In this document: positions 8,075 to 16,902 of the stretch, piece after piece
Position numbering within the stretch: position 1 is the first letter of the stretch
Layout: each line of letters opens with the position of its first letter
Assembly: GCA_025963635.1 (NCBI GenBank)
Contig: JAOQAK010000002.1
Span: forward strand, 1 to 64,000
Direction of reading: 5' to 3'
Source of the DNA: Ferruginibacter sp.
GTDB taxonomy: Bacteria > Bacteroidota > Bacteroidia > Chitinophagales > Chitinophagaceae
DNA length: 64,000 bases
Notes under the pieces: generated by a model
The model's input: the letters and a program-made list of their open reading frames with translations, nothing else
The model's database searches: none
Told to the model about the DNA's origin: nothing
Position numbers and translations under genes: made by a program

Positions 8075-10417
8075 ATGTGGAAACGTTTAGGAATTTTTGT
8101 ACTCAACTACCGATTGCCACTTTTGATAGCGTTGTTTGCTGTAACCATAGTAATGGGCTTTTTTGCCAGCAAAGTTAAACTGAGCTATGAATTTGCAAAG
8201 GCCATTCCTACCGATAATCCAAAATACAGGGAGTATAAAAGTTTTAGGGAAAAATTTGGGGATGATGGCAATGTACTGGTAGTGGGTGTGCAAAGCGATA
8301 AGATCTTTGAGCTGAGTACTTTTAAAGCTTTTTACCATTTGCAACAGCAACTGAAAAAGGTGAATGATGTAGAAGATGTTTTGAGTTTACCTTCCTCAGT
8401 TAATTTGCAAAAAGATTCTCTCACAGAAAAGCTTAACCCCGTAAAAATATTTTCTGATAGTCTTAGCACCCAGGCAGAATTGGATTCCTCCAAAGCGGTA
8501 TTCTTCAATCTTCCCTTCTACAGATCGTTATTATACAATCCAGACTCCAATGCCTATCTGATGGGTATTCGGATTAATAAGGACTCACTCAACTCTCCCA
8601 AGCGTTCCAAAATTGTAAAAGATATTACGGTTGTAGTAAACAACTTTCAAAAGGAAACGAATATTCCAGTCCACCTCAGCGGGCTGCCTTTAATAAGAAC
8701 CGTTATGGCCGATCGGTTACAAAAGGAAATGAGGATATTTTTAATTGGCTCACTGCTGCTCAGTGCCTTTATTTTACTGTTATTCTTCCGGTCTTTCAGC
8801 ACCATGTTGCTTTCCCTGTTGGTGGTGATTATGGGGGTTATCTGGAGCTTGGGCGTTCTGCAATTGTGCGGCTATAAAATAAGCCTCCTTACTGCACTTA
8901 CCCCGCCTTTGGTGGTGGTAATCGGTATTCCCAACTGTATTTACTTTATCAATAAATACCATTCCTCGTTCATTGGTTCCGGCGACAAAAAAGGCTCGTT
9001 GGTAGATATGGTAAGTAAGATGGGAGTGGTGACACTTTTTTGCAATATTTCTGCGGCCATCGGCTTTGCTGTATTTGGCTTAACTAAAAGTGCGGTATTG
9101 CAGGAGTTTGGGATAGTGGCGGGTATCAGTATCATGCTCATTTTTGTTATTTCTTTTATTTTATTGCCTTCTGTGCTAAGTTACTTACCCTCACCCAAGG
9201 CTGCACAAACCAGGTATTTGAATAATAAGCTGGTGACAGGGTTTCTATTAAAAATTGAAGGGTGGGTGGTAAATCATCAAAGAACCGTGTATGCCATTAC
9301 AGGCGCTGCACTGGTTTTTTCAATCGCAGGAATCTTTAGGCTAAATACGGTAGCTTTCATTGTTGACGATCTTCCAAAAACAGACAAAATATACACCGAC
9401 CTCAAGTTTTTCGAGAGAAACTTCAAAGGAGTAATGCCACTGGAAATTGTGGTGGACACCAAAAAACGGAATGGCTTATCGGGCATGAGGGCACTTACTG
9501 TATTTGAAAAAGTAGACTCCCTCTCCGGATTCATCGCAGCACAAAAAGATATGAACCGGCCGTTGAGCATTGCTGAAGGGTTAAAGTTTGCGAAGCAGGC
9601 ATTTTATGAGGGGGATTCTGCCAATTATTTATTGCCAAACAGTTTTGACGGCGCATTTGTAGGAGAATATTTACGCCCTGGTAAAAAAGACAGCAGCAAC
9701 AAAAACAATCTCACAAAAATGTTGTCTTCCTTTATGGACAGTTCACGGCAAACTACCCGGATCAGCGTGAGTATGGCTGATGTTGGCACAAAGCAGTTGC
9801 CTGTAGTATTAAAAAAAATCCGTGAAAGGATTGACCAGCTATTTGATTCAAGCCAGTATAAAGTGCAACTAACGGGTACCAGCATTACATTTCTTGAAGG
9901 AAGCACATTTATTATAAGTGGATTGAAAGAAAGTATTTTCTGGGCTTTCTTACTCATCTCCTTTTGTATGCTCTACCTGTTCAAATCCGCGAGAATATTG
10001 ATTTGTTCATTAATTCCAAACCTGATCCCACTGGTTATTACCGCCGGGATTATGGGGTGGATGGGTGTACCGCTTAAGCCGTCCACTGTACTGGTATTTA
10101 GTGTGGCTTTGGGAATTGCAATTGATATTACCATTCGTTTCCTGGTGAATTATAAGCAGGAGTTGCCTGTGCACAATAACGACATCAATTTAACTGTTGC
10201 GGCCACCATTAAAAATACGGGGTTAAGTATTGTATACACTTCTCTTGTATTAATTGCAGGATTTATTATTTTCTGTTTTAGCAGTTTTGGAGGCACTATC
10301 GCACTGGGCTGGCTTACCTCGGTTACCTTATTAGTGGCAACCATTACCAACCTGGTTTTATTGCCGGTGTTGTTATTAAATACCCGCAAAGCAAGTGATC
10401 TCAAATCCAATCTGTAG
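8075..10417 (+). CDS. RND/MMPL-family exporter
   Basis: A 780-residue inner-membrane protein of the RND superfamily, hydrophobe/lipid exporter type (MMPL, HpnN or patched-like). Two repeats are visible, each with one helix, a large periplasmic loop and a block of about five helices: the first helix near residues 12-30 and membrane block near 220-385, the second helix near 402-420 and block near 625-775. Proton-driven export of a lipid or hydrophobic compound is the family role; the substrate is unknown. The ATG at 8075 (MWKRLGIFVLN) is preferred over a TTG twelve codons upstream, which would add a polar extension. No membrane-fusion or outer-membrane channel gene lies beside it, consistent with the MMPL-type subgroup acting alone. 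Confidence 0.85.
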   Translation: MWKRLGIFVLNYRLPLLIALFAVTIVMGFFASKVKLSYEFAKAIPTDNPKYREYKSFREKFGDDGNVLVVGVQSDKIFELSTFKAFYHLQQQLKKVNDVEDVLSLPSSVNLQKDSLTEKLNPVKIFSDSLSTQAELDSSKAVFFNLPFYRSLLYNPDSNAYLMGIRINKDSLNSPKRSKIVKDITVVVNNFQKETNIPVHLSGLPLIRTVMADRLQKEMRIFLIGSLLLSAFILLLFFRSFSTMLLSLLVVIMGVIWSLGVLQLCGYKISLLTALTPPLVVVIGIPNCIYFINKYHSSFIGSGDKKGSLVDMVSKMGVVTLFCNISAAIGFAVFGLTKSAVLQEFGIVAGISIMLIFVISFILLPSVLSYLPSPKAAQTRYLNNKLVTGFLLKIEGWVVNHQRTVYAITGAALVFSIAGIFRLNTVAFIVDDLPKTDKIYTDLKFFERNFKGVMPLEIVVDTKKRNGLSGMRALTVFEKVDSLSGFIAAQKDMNRPLSIAEGLKFAKQAFYEGDSANYLLPNSFDGAFVGEYLRPGKKDSSNKNNLTKMLSSFMDSSRQTTRISVSMADVGTKQLPVVLKKIRERIDQLFDSSQYKVQLTGTSITFLEGSTFIISGLKESIFWAFLLISFCMLYLFKSARILICSLIPNLIPLVITAGIMGWMGVPLKPSTVLVFSVALGIAIDITIRFLVNYKQELPVHNNDINLTVAATIKNTGLSIVYTSLVLIAGFIIFCFSSFGGTIALGWLTSVTLLVATITNLVLLPVLLLNTRKASDLKSNL

Positions 10418-10419
10418 AT

Positions 10420-10637
10420 CCAAATAAGATAGCGAACCAATTGAACAGGTGATTGCAAACCATAAGGATAGGCAGCGATATGCAGGGTGTACATCCGGGC
10501 CGCCAGACCTTTCAATTTTTCACCGTTATCTACTTTGTCATTGTAATCCGTGGCATTCACAATTGGCGGTTCGCCGAGCCTGTTTTTTGTTTTTGATGCA
10601 GCGTTTAATTTGTTAATCTTCTCATTATTAAATTACA
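10420..10637 (-). pseudogene. Possible decayed fragment resembling PepSY-associated membrane proteins
   Basis: On the minus strand an open stretch of about 72 codons has no usable ATG at its head and contains YNDKVDNGEKLKGL followed by MYTLHIAAYPYGL. The pattern ND-K-x-GE-x-L ... x-LH-x-G/A resembles the part of PepSY-associated transmembrane proteins before their second helix. That resemblance is from memory and uncertain. Downstream the frame runs into the 3' end of the exporter gene and loses sense. It may be the leftover of a deleted gene; chance is not excluded. Confidence 0.3.
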
Positions 10638-10770
10638 TATACAATGGGCTACGTGGTAGTGTTTTAACGGCCGGTGATAAGATATCAATGAAAGGATTGT
10701 GAGTTTCAATAGATGGTATAATAATAACAAACGGCAGCTTTGTACGAAAACTATTTTCGAATCAATTTTT

Positions 10771-10778
10771 TACCTTTG
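10771..10778 (+). promoter_or_regulatory. -7 promoter element TACCTTTG ahead of the first SusC locus
   Basis: An exact match to TAnnTTTG on the strand of the SusC operon, 270 bases before the susC start. No clear TTG lies 17-21 bases upstream, which lowers confidence. The ATG at 10782 begins three bases after the element. Confidence 0.45.
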
Positions 10779-10781
10779 AAA

Positions 10782-10931
10782 ATGAATAAAAATTACTGCA
10801 TAAATCACCCGGTGGTTAAAGAAGCACTTGGTTTCCGCACAAAAGTAATTTCTTTAGCTTCTCCCAAATTCTTTCCTTTTATTTCCTTTCGCAGCATTAA
10901 TAAATGTTCCTTTTCAGAAGGTGGATTATAA
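10782..10931 (+). CDS. Possible 49-residue leader peptide upstream of SusC
   Basis: An open frame of 49 codons starts (MNKNYCINHPVVKEAL) three bases after a TACCTTTG promoter element and ends 117 bases before susC. If the promoter is real, the mRNA would be leaderless and this frame would be translated first. The sequence has no recognisable domain or signal peptide and is rich in Phe, Ser and Lys. It may be a regulatory upstream peptide or simply untranslated leader. Confidence 0.25.
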   Translation: MNKNYCINHPVVKEALGFRTKVISLASPKFFPFISFRSINKCSFSEGGL

Positions 10932-11048
10932 AATATCTTATACTTTCAAGTCATTGATTTACCAAATAGTTTAAAAATTTAAATGTTTCATAAAATGCAC
11001 TTAATCAAATCATAAAACATATATTTAAATAAATTTTAAAGAAAGCTT

Positions 11049-14000
11049 ATGACAAATATAGCGTTGGGAAAACCCAATGTTCGGGGTGTAAAATTCAGAT
11101 TGTTTACCGGCCTCCTGAACCTCATTATTTTCTTGTTATTTACAGGCACGGCAGTACATGCACAAAGCAGAACTGTTCGTGGTAAAGTAACGGATTCAGC
11201 AGGAAAGGCCTTGCCAAATGTATCAGTGACCGTAAGGGGTACTCAGAACGCTGCCGGTACTAACTCAGCAGGCGATTTTTCATTGAGTAGTGTTCCGGAC
11301 AGATCAACATTAGTAGTGAGTAATATCGGTTTTCAAACACAGGAAGTAAGGCTGGCAGCCGGCCAGGCAACCGTTAATATCGTGATGTATGTAAACGTAA
11401 CCAGCTTGCAGGATGTGGTAGTGACCGGTTTCCAGCGGATTGACAGGAAAAAATTTACAGGAGCAGCTGTAACCCTAAAAGCGGAGGATGTAAAAACAGA
11501 TGGTATTGTTGATGTAAGCCGCATGTTGGAAGGACGTGCTGCAGGGGTTTCTGTGCAAAATGTGTCAAGTGTGTTTGGAAGCGCTCCTAAAGTGCGGGTT
11601 CGTGGCGCTACTTCCATTAATGGCGATAACAAACCCTTATGGGTGGTGGATGGAGTTGTATTGGAGGATATCATCAATATTTCTAACGACCAGCTTTCCA
11701 GTGGAGATCCAACCACCTTATTAGGATCTTCCGTTGCCGGTATTAATGCCAACGATATTGAAACCTTTGATATTTTGAAAGATGCCGCGGCTACGGCCCT
11801 ATACGGTGCAAGAGCAATGAACGGTGTGGTAGTAATCACCACTAAAAAGGGGCGTGCAGGAAAATCGATTATTTCTTACACCGGCAATTTCAGCACGCAG
11901 CTTAAACCGGTTTACAGCGAGTATAACATTATGAATTCCGCCCAGCAAATGTCTGTTTTGGGTGAACTGGAACGTAAAGGAATATTGAATTCTGATATTC
12001 TGAGTGCGGCCGACTATGGTGTTTATGGCAAAATGTTCGACAAGATCAATATCCCTGATGCGAACGGAAATTTTGCGCTGCAGAACACCACCGATGCGAA
12101 GGCAGCTTTCCTCAAAAAATATGCACTTGCCAATACCAACTGGTTTGATATACTTTTCAAAAATAGTCTTACCCAGGAACACTCCCTGAGCATTTCTTCA
12201 GGTACTGATAAGTCTCAAACATTTTTTTCTACCAGTTTTTATAGTGACAATGGCTGGACCATTGCAGACAATGTAAAGCGGTATACTTTGAACTTCCGGA
12301 ACAATTATAATTTTACCGATAAGCTATCTGCCGGATTTGCAACGGTAGCTTCTGTAAGACAACAAAGAGCACCAGGTGCGCTGAGCCGTGTAAGTAATCC
12401 TGTTACGGGCGCCTATGATCGTGATTTTGATATCAATCCTTTCAGTTATTCTTTAAATACCAGCCGCACTTTAACAGCCTATGATGAAAACGGGAACCTG
12501 GAGTATTTCAGAAGAAATTTTGCTCCCTTTAATATTATCAATGAGCTGGCCAATAATTACCTCGACCTAAATGTGATGGATCTTAAATTACAGGGTGAGC
12601 TCGGTTACAAAATCACCAATCACCTCCGGTATGATTTTATCGGGGCAGTACGATATGTAAAGTCGACCCGTGAGCACCAGATTACTGAAAACGCCAATAT
12701 GGCCAATGCTTACAGGGCAAATGATAATGCTACGATGGCAGCCGCTAATAAATTTTTATATACCGATCCGGACAATCCTTCTGCCCCGCCAGTAGTCGTT
12801 TTACCATTTGGTGGTTTTTATAACCGGATAGAAGATAAGCTGGTTTCGTTTGATGTAAGGAACAGCCTTAATTACACCAATACTTTCAATGGAAGGCATG
12901 CGGTAAATATTTTATTGGGGCAACAGGTAAAATCAGCCGACCGGCAAAATTTCTCCAACACGGGTTATGGCTACCAGTATGACAATGGCGGCGTTCCTTT
13001 TGTAGATTACCGTATTTTAAAACAAACCATCGAATCAAGTTTCCCTTATTATGGAATGAGCAGGGAGTATGATCGGTTCGCTGCCTTTTATTTAAATGCC
13101 CAGTATACTTTGGATAAAAAATACAATTTCTATGGTACGGTAAGATATGACGGTTCAAATAAGTTAGGGTCTTCAAAAGAAGCCAGGTGGCTCCCCACCT
13201 GGAGTTTTGGTGGAGCATGGAATGTGGAAGAAGAAAACTTTTTGAAAGATGTGAATTGGGTTGATTATGTAAAAGTTCGGGCAAGCTATGGGTTAACGGC
13301 AAGTCTTGGGCCTGCCACCAATTCCGGAGTGGTGTTGAAAAGTCTTACCACTAATAGAACCTTTCCACTGGAAAGAGAATCAGTGATACAAATAGTGAAT
13401 CTCGAAAATTCGGATCTTACCTGGGAAAAGAACTATCAAACAAATATCGGCTTAGATGCAGGCTTGTTTAATGGCAAATTGAATATGAGCCTGGATGTAT
13501 ACCAAAGAAACAGTTTTGACCTGATCAGTCTGATAAAAACCGGTGGCATCGGCGGAGAAGCCATTAAAGCAGCCAACTATGCAGATATGAAAGCTCATGG
13601 CGCAGAGGCGCTGATAGGAGGCCGGATCATTTCCGCAAAAAACTGGGGTTGGAGAACCAACTTTACGTTTGGATACAATAAAACTGAAATCACCAATGCA
13701 AAAAACCATCCGATCATTTTCGACCTGGTGAAAGCCGAGGGAGGCAACACACAGGGTTACCCGGTGAATAGTTTGTTTTCTATACAATATAAAGGGTTAG
13801 AGCATATAAGTGGCGTTCCTACTTTTATTAATGAGAAAGGTGAAGTGAGTTCGAATGTGTATTTACAGGATGAAAATGTTTCAAATCTTGTATATGAGGG
13901 TTCGGTTGATCCAACATTTACCGGTGGTTTTTCTAATACCTTCTCCTATAAAACGCTTTCGCTAAATATTTTTGTTACTTACCAGGCGGGCAATAAAATC

Positions 14001-14429
14001 CGGCTGTACCCTGCATTCAGAACCGGTTATACTGATTTTGATGCCCTGCCCAAAGAATTTATAGACAGGTGGGTAATGCCGGGAGACGAACTTAAAACCA
14101 ATGTTCCTTCCGTGTTGGATGCATACCAGCGCTACCTCATTAGTGGCAACGGAAATTACCCTTACAACAATTACAATTATTCTACGGAACGGGTGGCAGA
14201 CGGAGGTTTTGTAAGGTTGAAGACCGTATCACTTACCTATAATGCAACAAAGGATATGTTGAAAAGGATCGGTCTTAATTCCTTGTCATTAACAGCTGTA
14301 GCTGCCAACCCCTGGTTAATTTATTCCGACAAAAAGCTGAAGGGCCAGGATCCTGAATTTTTTAATACCGGTGGTGTGGCTCAACCCATTCAAAAACAAA
14401 TCACCCTTTCATTAAAAGCCGGTTTGTAA
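11049..14429 (+). CDS. SusC/RagA-family TonB-dependent outer-membrane transporter
   Basis: A 1126-residue SusC-type transporter. A long signal peptide ends at about AHAQ (39). A carboxypeptidase-regulatory-like domain follows (VRGKVTDSAGKALPNVSVTV, about 43-120). The plug domain (about 125-250) carries the hallmark SusC patches WVVDGVVLEDI and ALYGARAMNGVVVITTKKG. The rest is a 22-strand-type beta-barrel ending in ITLSLKAGL. It imports a nutrient captured by its SusD partner, powered by TonB-ExbBD. Ten bases separate it from the susD-like gene, so they are co-transcribed. The partner lipoproteins are an HExxH protein and a DUF4302-like protein, with no glycoside hydrolase, so the substrate may not be a glycan. 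Confidence 0.95.
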   Translation: MTNIALGKPNVRGVKFRLFTGLLNLIIFLLFTGTAVHAQSRTVRGKVTDSAGKALPNVSVTVRGTQNAAGTNSAGDFSLSSVPDRSTLVVSNIGFQTQEVRLAAGQATVNIVMYVNVTSLQDVVVTGFQRIDRKKFTGAAVTLKAEDVKTDGIVDVSRMLEGRAAGVSVQNVSSVFGSAPKVRVRGATSINGDNKPLWVVDGVVLEDIINISNDQLSSGDPTTLLGSSVAGINANDIETFDILKDAAATALYGARAMNGVVVITTKKGRAGKSIISYTGNFSTQLKPVYSEYNIMNSAQQMSVLGELERKGILNSDILSAADYGVYGKMFDKINIPDANGNFALQNTTDAKAAFLKKYALANTNWFDILFKNSLTQEHSLSISSGTDKSQTFFSTSFYSDNGWTIADNVKRYTLNFRNNYNFTDKLSAGFATVASVRQQRAPGALSRVSNPVTGAYDRDFDINPFSYSLNTSRTLTAYDENGNLEYFRRNFAPFNIINELANNYLDLNVMDLKLQGELGYKITNHLRYDFIGAVRYVKSTREHQITENANMANAYRANDNATMAAANKFLYTDPDNPSAPPVVVLPFGGFYNRIEDKLVSFDVRNSLNYTNTFNGRHAVNILLGQQVKSADRQNFSNTGYGYQYDNGGVPFVDYRILKQTIESSFPYYGMSREYDRFAAFYLNAQYTLDKKYNFYGTVRYDGSNKLGSSKEARWLPTWSFGGAWNVEEENFLKDVNWVDYVKVRASYGLTASLGPATNSGVVLKSLTTNRTFPLERESVIQIVNLENSDLTWEKNYQTNIGLDAGLFNGKLNMSLDVYQRNSFDLISLIKTGGIGGEAIKAANYADMKAHGAEALIGGRIISAKNWGWRTNFTFGYNKTEITNAKNHPIIFDLVKAEGGNTQGYPVNSLFSIQYKGLEHISGVPTFINEKGEVSSNVYLQDENVSNLVYEGSVDPTFTGGFSNTFSYKTLSLNIFVTYQAGNKIRLYPAFRTGYTDFDALPKEFIDRWVMPGDELKTNVPSVLDAYQRYLISGNGNYPYNNYNYSTERVADGGFVRLKTVSLTYNATKDMLKRIGLNSLSLTAVAANPWLIYSDKKLKGQDPEFFNTGGVAQPIQKQITLSLKAGL

Positions 14430-14439
14430 AGTTATTATC

Positions 14440-15918
14440 ATGAAAAAATTATTTTATAACATTTCGTTTTGTGCAGTCTTATTGTTTGGTCAAAGCTGTA
14501 ATAAATTCCTCGAGAAGGAGCCGGATAACCGGGCAAAAATCGATACCCCTGAAAAGGTATCCCAACTGTTGGGTACAGCCTATCCGCAGGCTAACTACCA
14601 GGCATTTGCAGAAACAATGTCTGATAATGTTTCGGACATTGGGAACGGCGGTACAGATAACATCATACATGATGCTTTCTTTTTTATCGATACCAAAGAG
14701 AACCAGCAGGATTCTCCTGAGTATTATTGGTATGGCTGTTACTCAGCAATAGCTTCAGCCAACCTGGCGTTGGAAACTATTAGCAAGGCCACCGATCCGG
14801 CCAGTTACAGTGCGCAAAAAGGGGAAGCTTTAGTAGCAAGGGCCTATGCTCATTTTATGCTGGTAAACTTCTTTTCAAAATTTTATAACTCCGCAACTGC
14901 GGCTTCAGATCCGGGCATACCTTATGTTACAGAGCCGGAGACTGTTTTTATTAAATCATATGACAGAAAGACCGTACAGTATGTATATGAAATGATTGAA
15001 AAGGATTTACTGGAGGGCTTGCCTTTAATACAGGATAAAAATTATACGGTTCCGAGATATCATTTCAACCGGGCAGCTGCAAACGCTTTTGCCACCCGCT
15101 TTTACCTTTTTAAAAAGGACTATGCCAAGGTAATACAATATGCTACGGCAGCTATCCCCGGCAATAATTTTGCCCCTAATTTACGCCAGTGGAATACTAC
15201 GTATAAGAATATAACTGACGTTACAGAGCTGTTTAAAATTTATGCCAAAGCTTCCGAGCCGGCTAATTTATTGTTGGTCGAAACATCTTCATCATGGGCA
15301 CGTAACTATTACACCGTTCGGTACGGGGTAGATCAAACAAAGCAAAGCCAGATATTTCCAAGGCCTGATCCTTTAACGGGTGGCAATTTGGCTTTTTCAT
15401 TATATTCCATTAATAGCGGTACTCATGCCCTCGTACCTAAGATCGACGAATATTTTGTGAAGGTTTCAGTAAATGCGAATATCGGAACGCCTTATGTAAT
15501 GGTGCCTCTTTTTACCGTGGAGGAAGTTTTATTTAACCAGGCAGAAGCTTATGCTTATACCGGCAATAGCGCTGCTGCTATCGCTAATTTGAATGTATAT
15601 GCCAGTACAAGGATCAACAACTATAATGCTACCACCAACGAAATTACTGCAGCCAGGATCAACAGTGTATTTAACACTACCAATATTCAGGATGGACTAA
15701 TAAGAGCAATTTTATACTATAAACGGGCAGAGTTTATACATGAAGGGCAACGGTGGTTTGATATTCTGCGATATAAATTGCCGGTAACCCACAGTTCTTC
15801 TCCATCAGCATCTGGCGGAGGAACAGTGTTGGCCACTCTAACTGCGGATGACCTGCGTAAAGTATTGCAGATACCACAATCAACTTCTCTTGCAGGGTTA
15901 GCACCTAACCCGAGATAA
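14440..15918 (+). CDS. SusD/RagB-family nutrient-binding lipoprotein
   Basis: A 492-residue surface lipoprotein. The lipobox LFGQSC places the acylated Cys at residue 20, followed by NKFLEKEPDN, a typical SusD start. SusD features are the helical tetratricopeptide-like region in the first half (SANLALETISKAT, KGEALVARAYAHFMLVNFF) and the C-terminal GQRWFDILRYKLP motif near residue 435. It acts as the lid and ligand-binding subunit of the SusC barrel encoded immediately upstream. The end is slightly shorter than usual, without a long loop-rich tail. It is followed after 27 bases by the zinc metallohydrolase gene. Confidence 0.93.
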   Translation: MKKLFYNISFCAVLLFGQSCNKFLEKEPDNRAKIDTPEKVSQLLGTAYPQANYQAFAETMSDNVSDIGNGGTDNIIHDAFFFIDTKENQQDSPEYYWYGCYSAIASANLALETISKATDPASYSAQKGEALVARAYAHFMLVNFFSKFYNSATAASDPGIPYVTEPETVFIKSYDRKTVQYVYEMIEKDLLEGLPLIQDKNYTVPRYHFNRAAANAFATRFYLFKKDYAKVIQYATAAIPGNNFAPNLRQWNTTYKNITDVTELFKIYAKASEPANLLLVETSSSWARNYYTVRYGVDQTKQSQIFPRPDPLTGGNLAFSLYSINSGTHALVPKIDEYFVKVSVNANIGTPYVMVPLFTVEEVLFNQAEAYAYTGNSAAAIANLNVYASTRINNYNATTNEITAARINSVFNTTNIQDGLIRAILYYKRAEFIHEGQRWFDILRYKLPVTHSSSPSASGGGTVLATLTADDLRKVLQIPQSTSLAGLAPNPR

Positions 15919-15945
15919 AACTTACTTTAAATCAGTAACGATAAC

Positions 15946-16863
15946 ATGAAAACAATAAAAATAATTATCATCGCTCTTTCACTGGGTATTGTTGTGAGTT
16001 CCTGTAATAAGGAAGATGCCTTAGGTAGTGTTGACAATATTCCCGGCCTTGGCGGAGATGCCTGGACCGCGGGCACTATAGATAAATGGATATTAGATTC
16101 ATTAACGACTCCTTATAATATAGCCGTTAAATATAAATGGGACCAGGGTGAATTGCAGGCAGATTTTAATAAAAATCTGGTGCCGCCTAAAGAAGACAAT
16201 ATCATCCCCATGATGAGCGCTATAAAAAAAGCGTGGGTAAGTCCATATGTAGCAGAGGCGGGACTCCTGTTTTTTAAAAATATAAGTCCCAAATTTTTTA
16301 TACTCGTCGGTAGTCCCGCTTTTGAACGTGGTGCAATAAAACTAGGAACCGCTGAAGGAGGACGTAAAGTTATCTTGTATGATGTAAATGATTTCCGCAC
16401 CAAGGGGATGCCGGGATACCAGTTGAGCGACACAGATGTTGTAAAACAGGTTTTTCATGTAATTCACCATGAATATGCGCATATTCTTGATCAGAATATA
16501 AAGGTTCCGATTGAATTTAGCCAGTCAAGCGCAAGGGCTTATACATCAGACTGGTTGAATGTTACCGCTACCGAGGCAAAAAATGAGGGATTTATAACCC
16601 AGTATGCTATTTCCTCAAAAGAGGAGGATTGGGCAGAAATGGTTTCAATTATGCTGGTTGAAGGCAAAGGTTGGTTTGATCAATATGTGAACAGTATCAA
16701 TTTCACAGGTACTACGCCAAATGGAACCACCGCTGCTATGGCCCAGGCAAGGTTACGACAGAAAGAAGCTGCACTGATAAGTTACTTTAAGCAGGCCTGG
16801 AACATTGATTACCGGAGTTTACAAGCGAGAAGTAAGGCGGCAATTAACGCTCTTCTTTATTAA
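15946..16863 (+). CDS. Zinc metallohydrolase lipoprotein associated with SusC/SusD
   Basis: A 305-residue lipoprotein with acylated Cys at about residue 20 (VVSSCNKED). The zinc site is HEYAH, with H175, E176 and H179 in the context VIHHEYAHILDQ. Further Glu residues downstream (EEDWAEM near 227-233) could supply the third ligand. This matches the family known as substrate import-associated zinc metallohydrolase lipoproteins (TIGR04549), which occur next to SusC/SusD pairs. It probably cleaves the substrate, perhaps a peptide, at the cell surface or in the periplasm; activity is inferred from the motif. It lies 27 bases after susD and 39 before the next lipoprotein gene, in one apparent operon. 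Confidence 0.8.
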   Translation: MKTIKIIIIALSLGIVVSSCNKEDALGSVDNIPGLGGDAWTAGTIDKWILDSLTTPYNIAVKYKWDQGELQADFNKNLVPPKEDNIIPMMSAIKKAWVSPYVAEAGLLFFKNISPKFFILVGSPAFERGAIKLGTAEGGRKVILYDVNDFRTKGMPGYQLSDTDVVKQVFHVIHHEYAHILDQNIKVPIEFSQSSARAYTSDWLNVTATEAKNEGFITQYAISSKEEDWAEMVSIMLVEGKGWFDQYVNSINFTGTTPNGTTAAMAQARLRQKEAALISYFKQAWNIDYRSLQARSKAAINALLY

Positions 16864-16902
16864 TTTATTAATGATACAAAATATCTTTATTAAAATTACC
16901 AA

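Larger units (their letters stand above)
10418..11048. other. 631-base gap: possible gene fragment, promoter and SusC leader
   Basis: The left part (10420-10637) holds an open minus-strand stretch described separately. The right part holds a TACCTTTG promoter element at 10771-10778 and a leader of about 270 bases before susC. The leader contains a possible 49-codon frame from the ATG at 10782. The segment 10935-11048 is very AT-rich. Confidence 0.5.
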
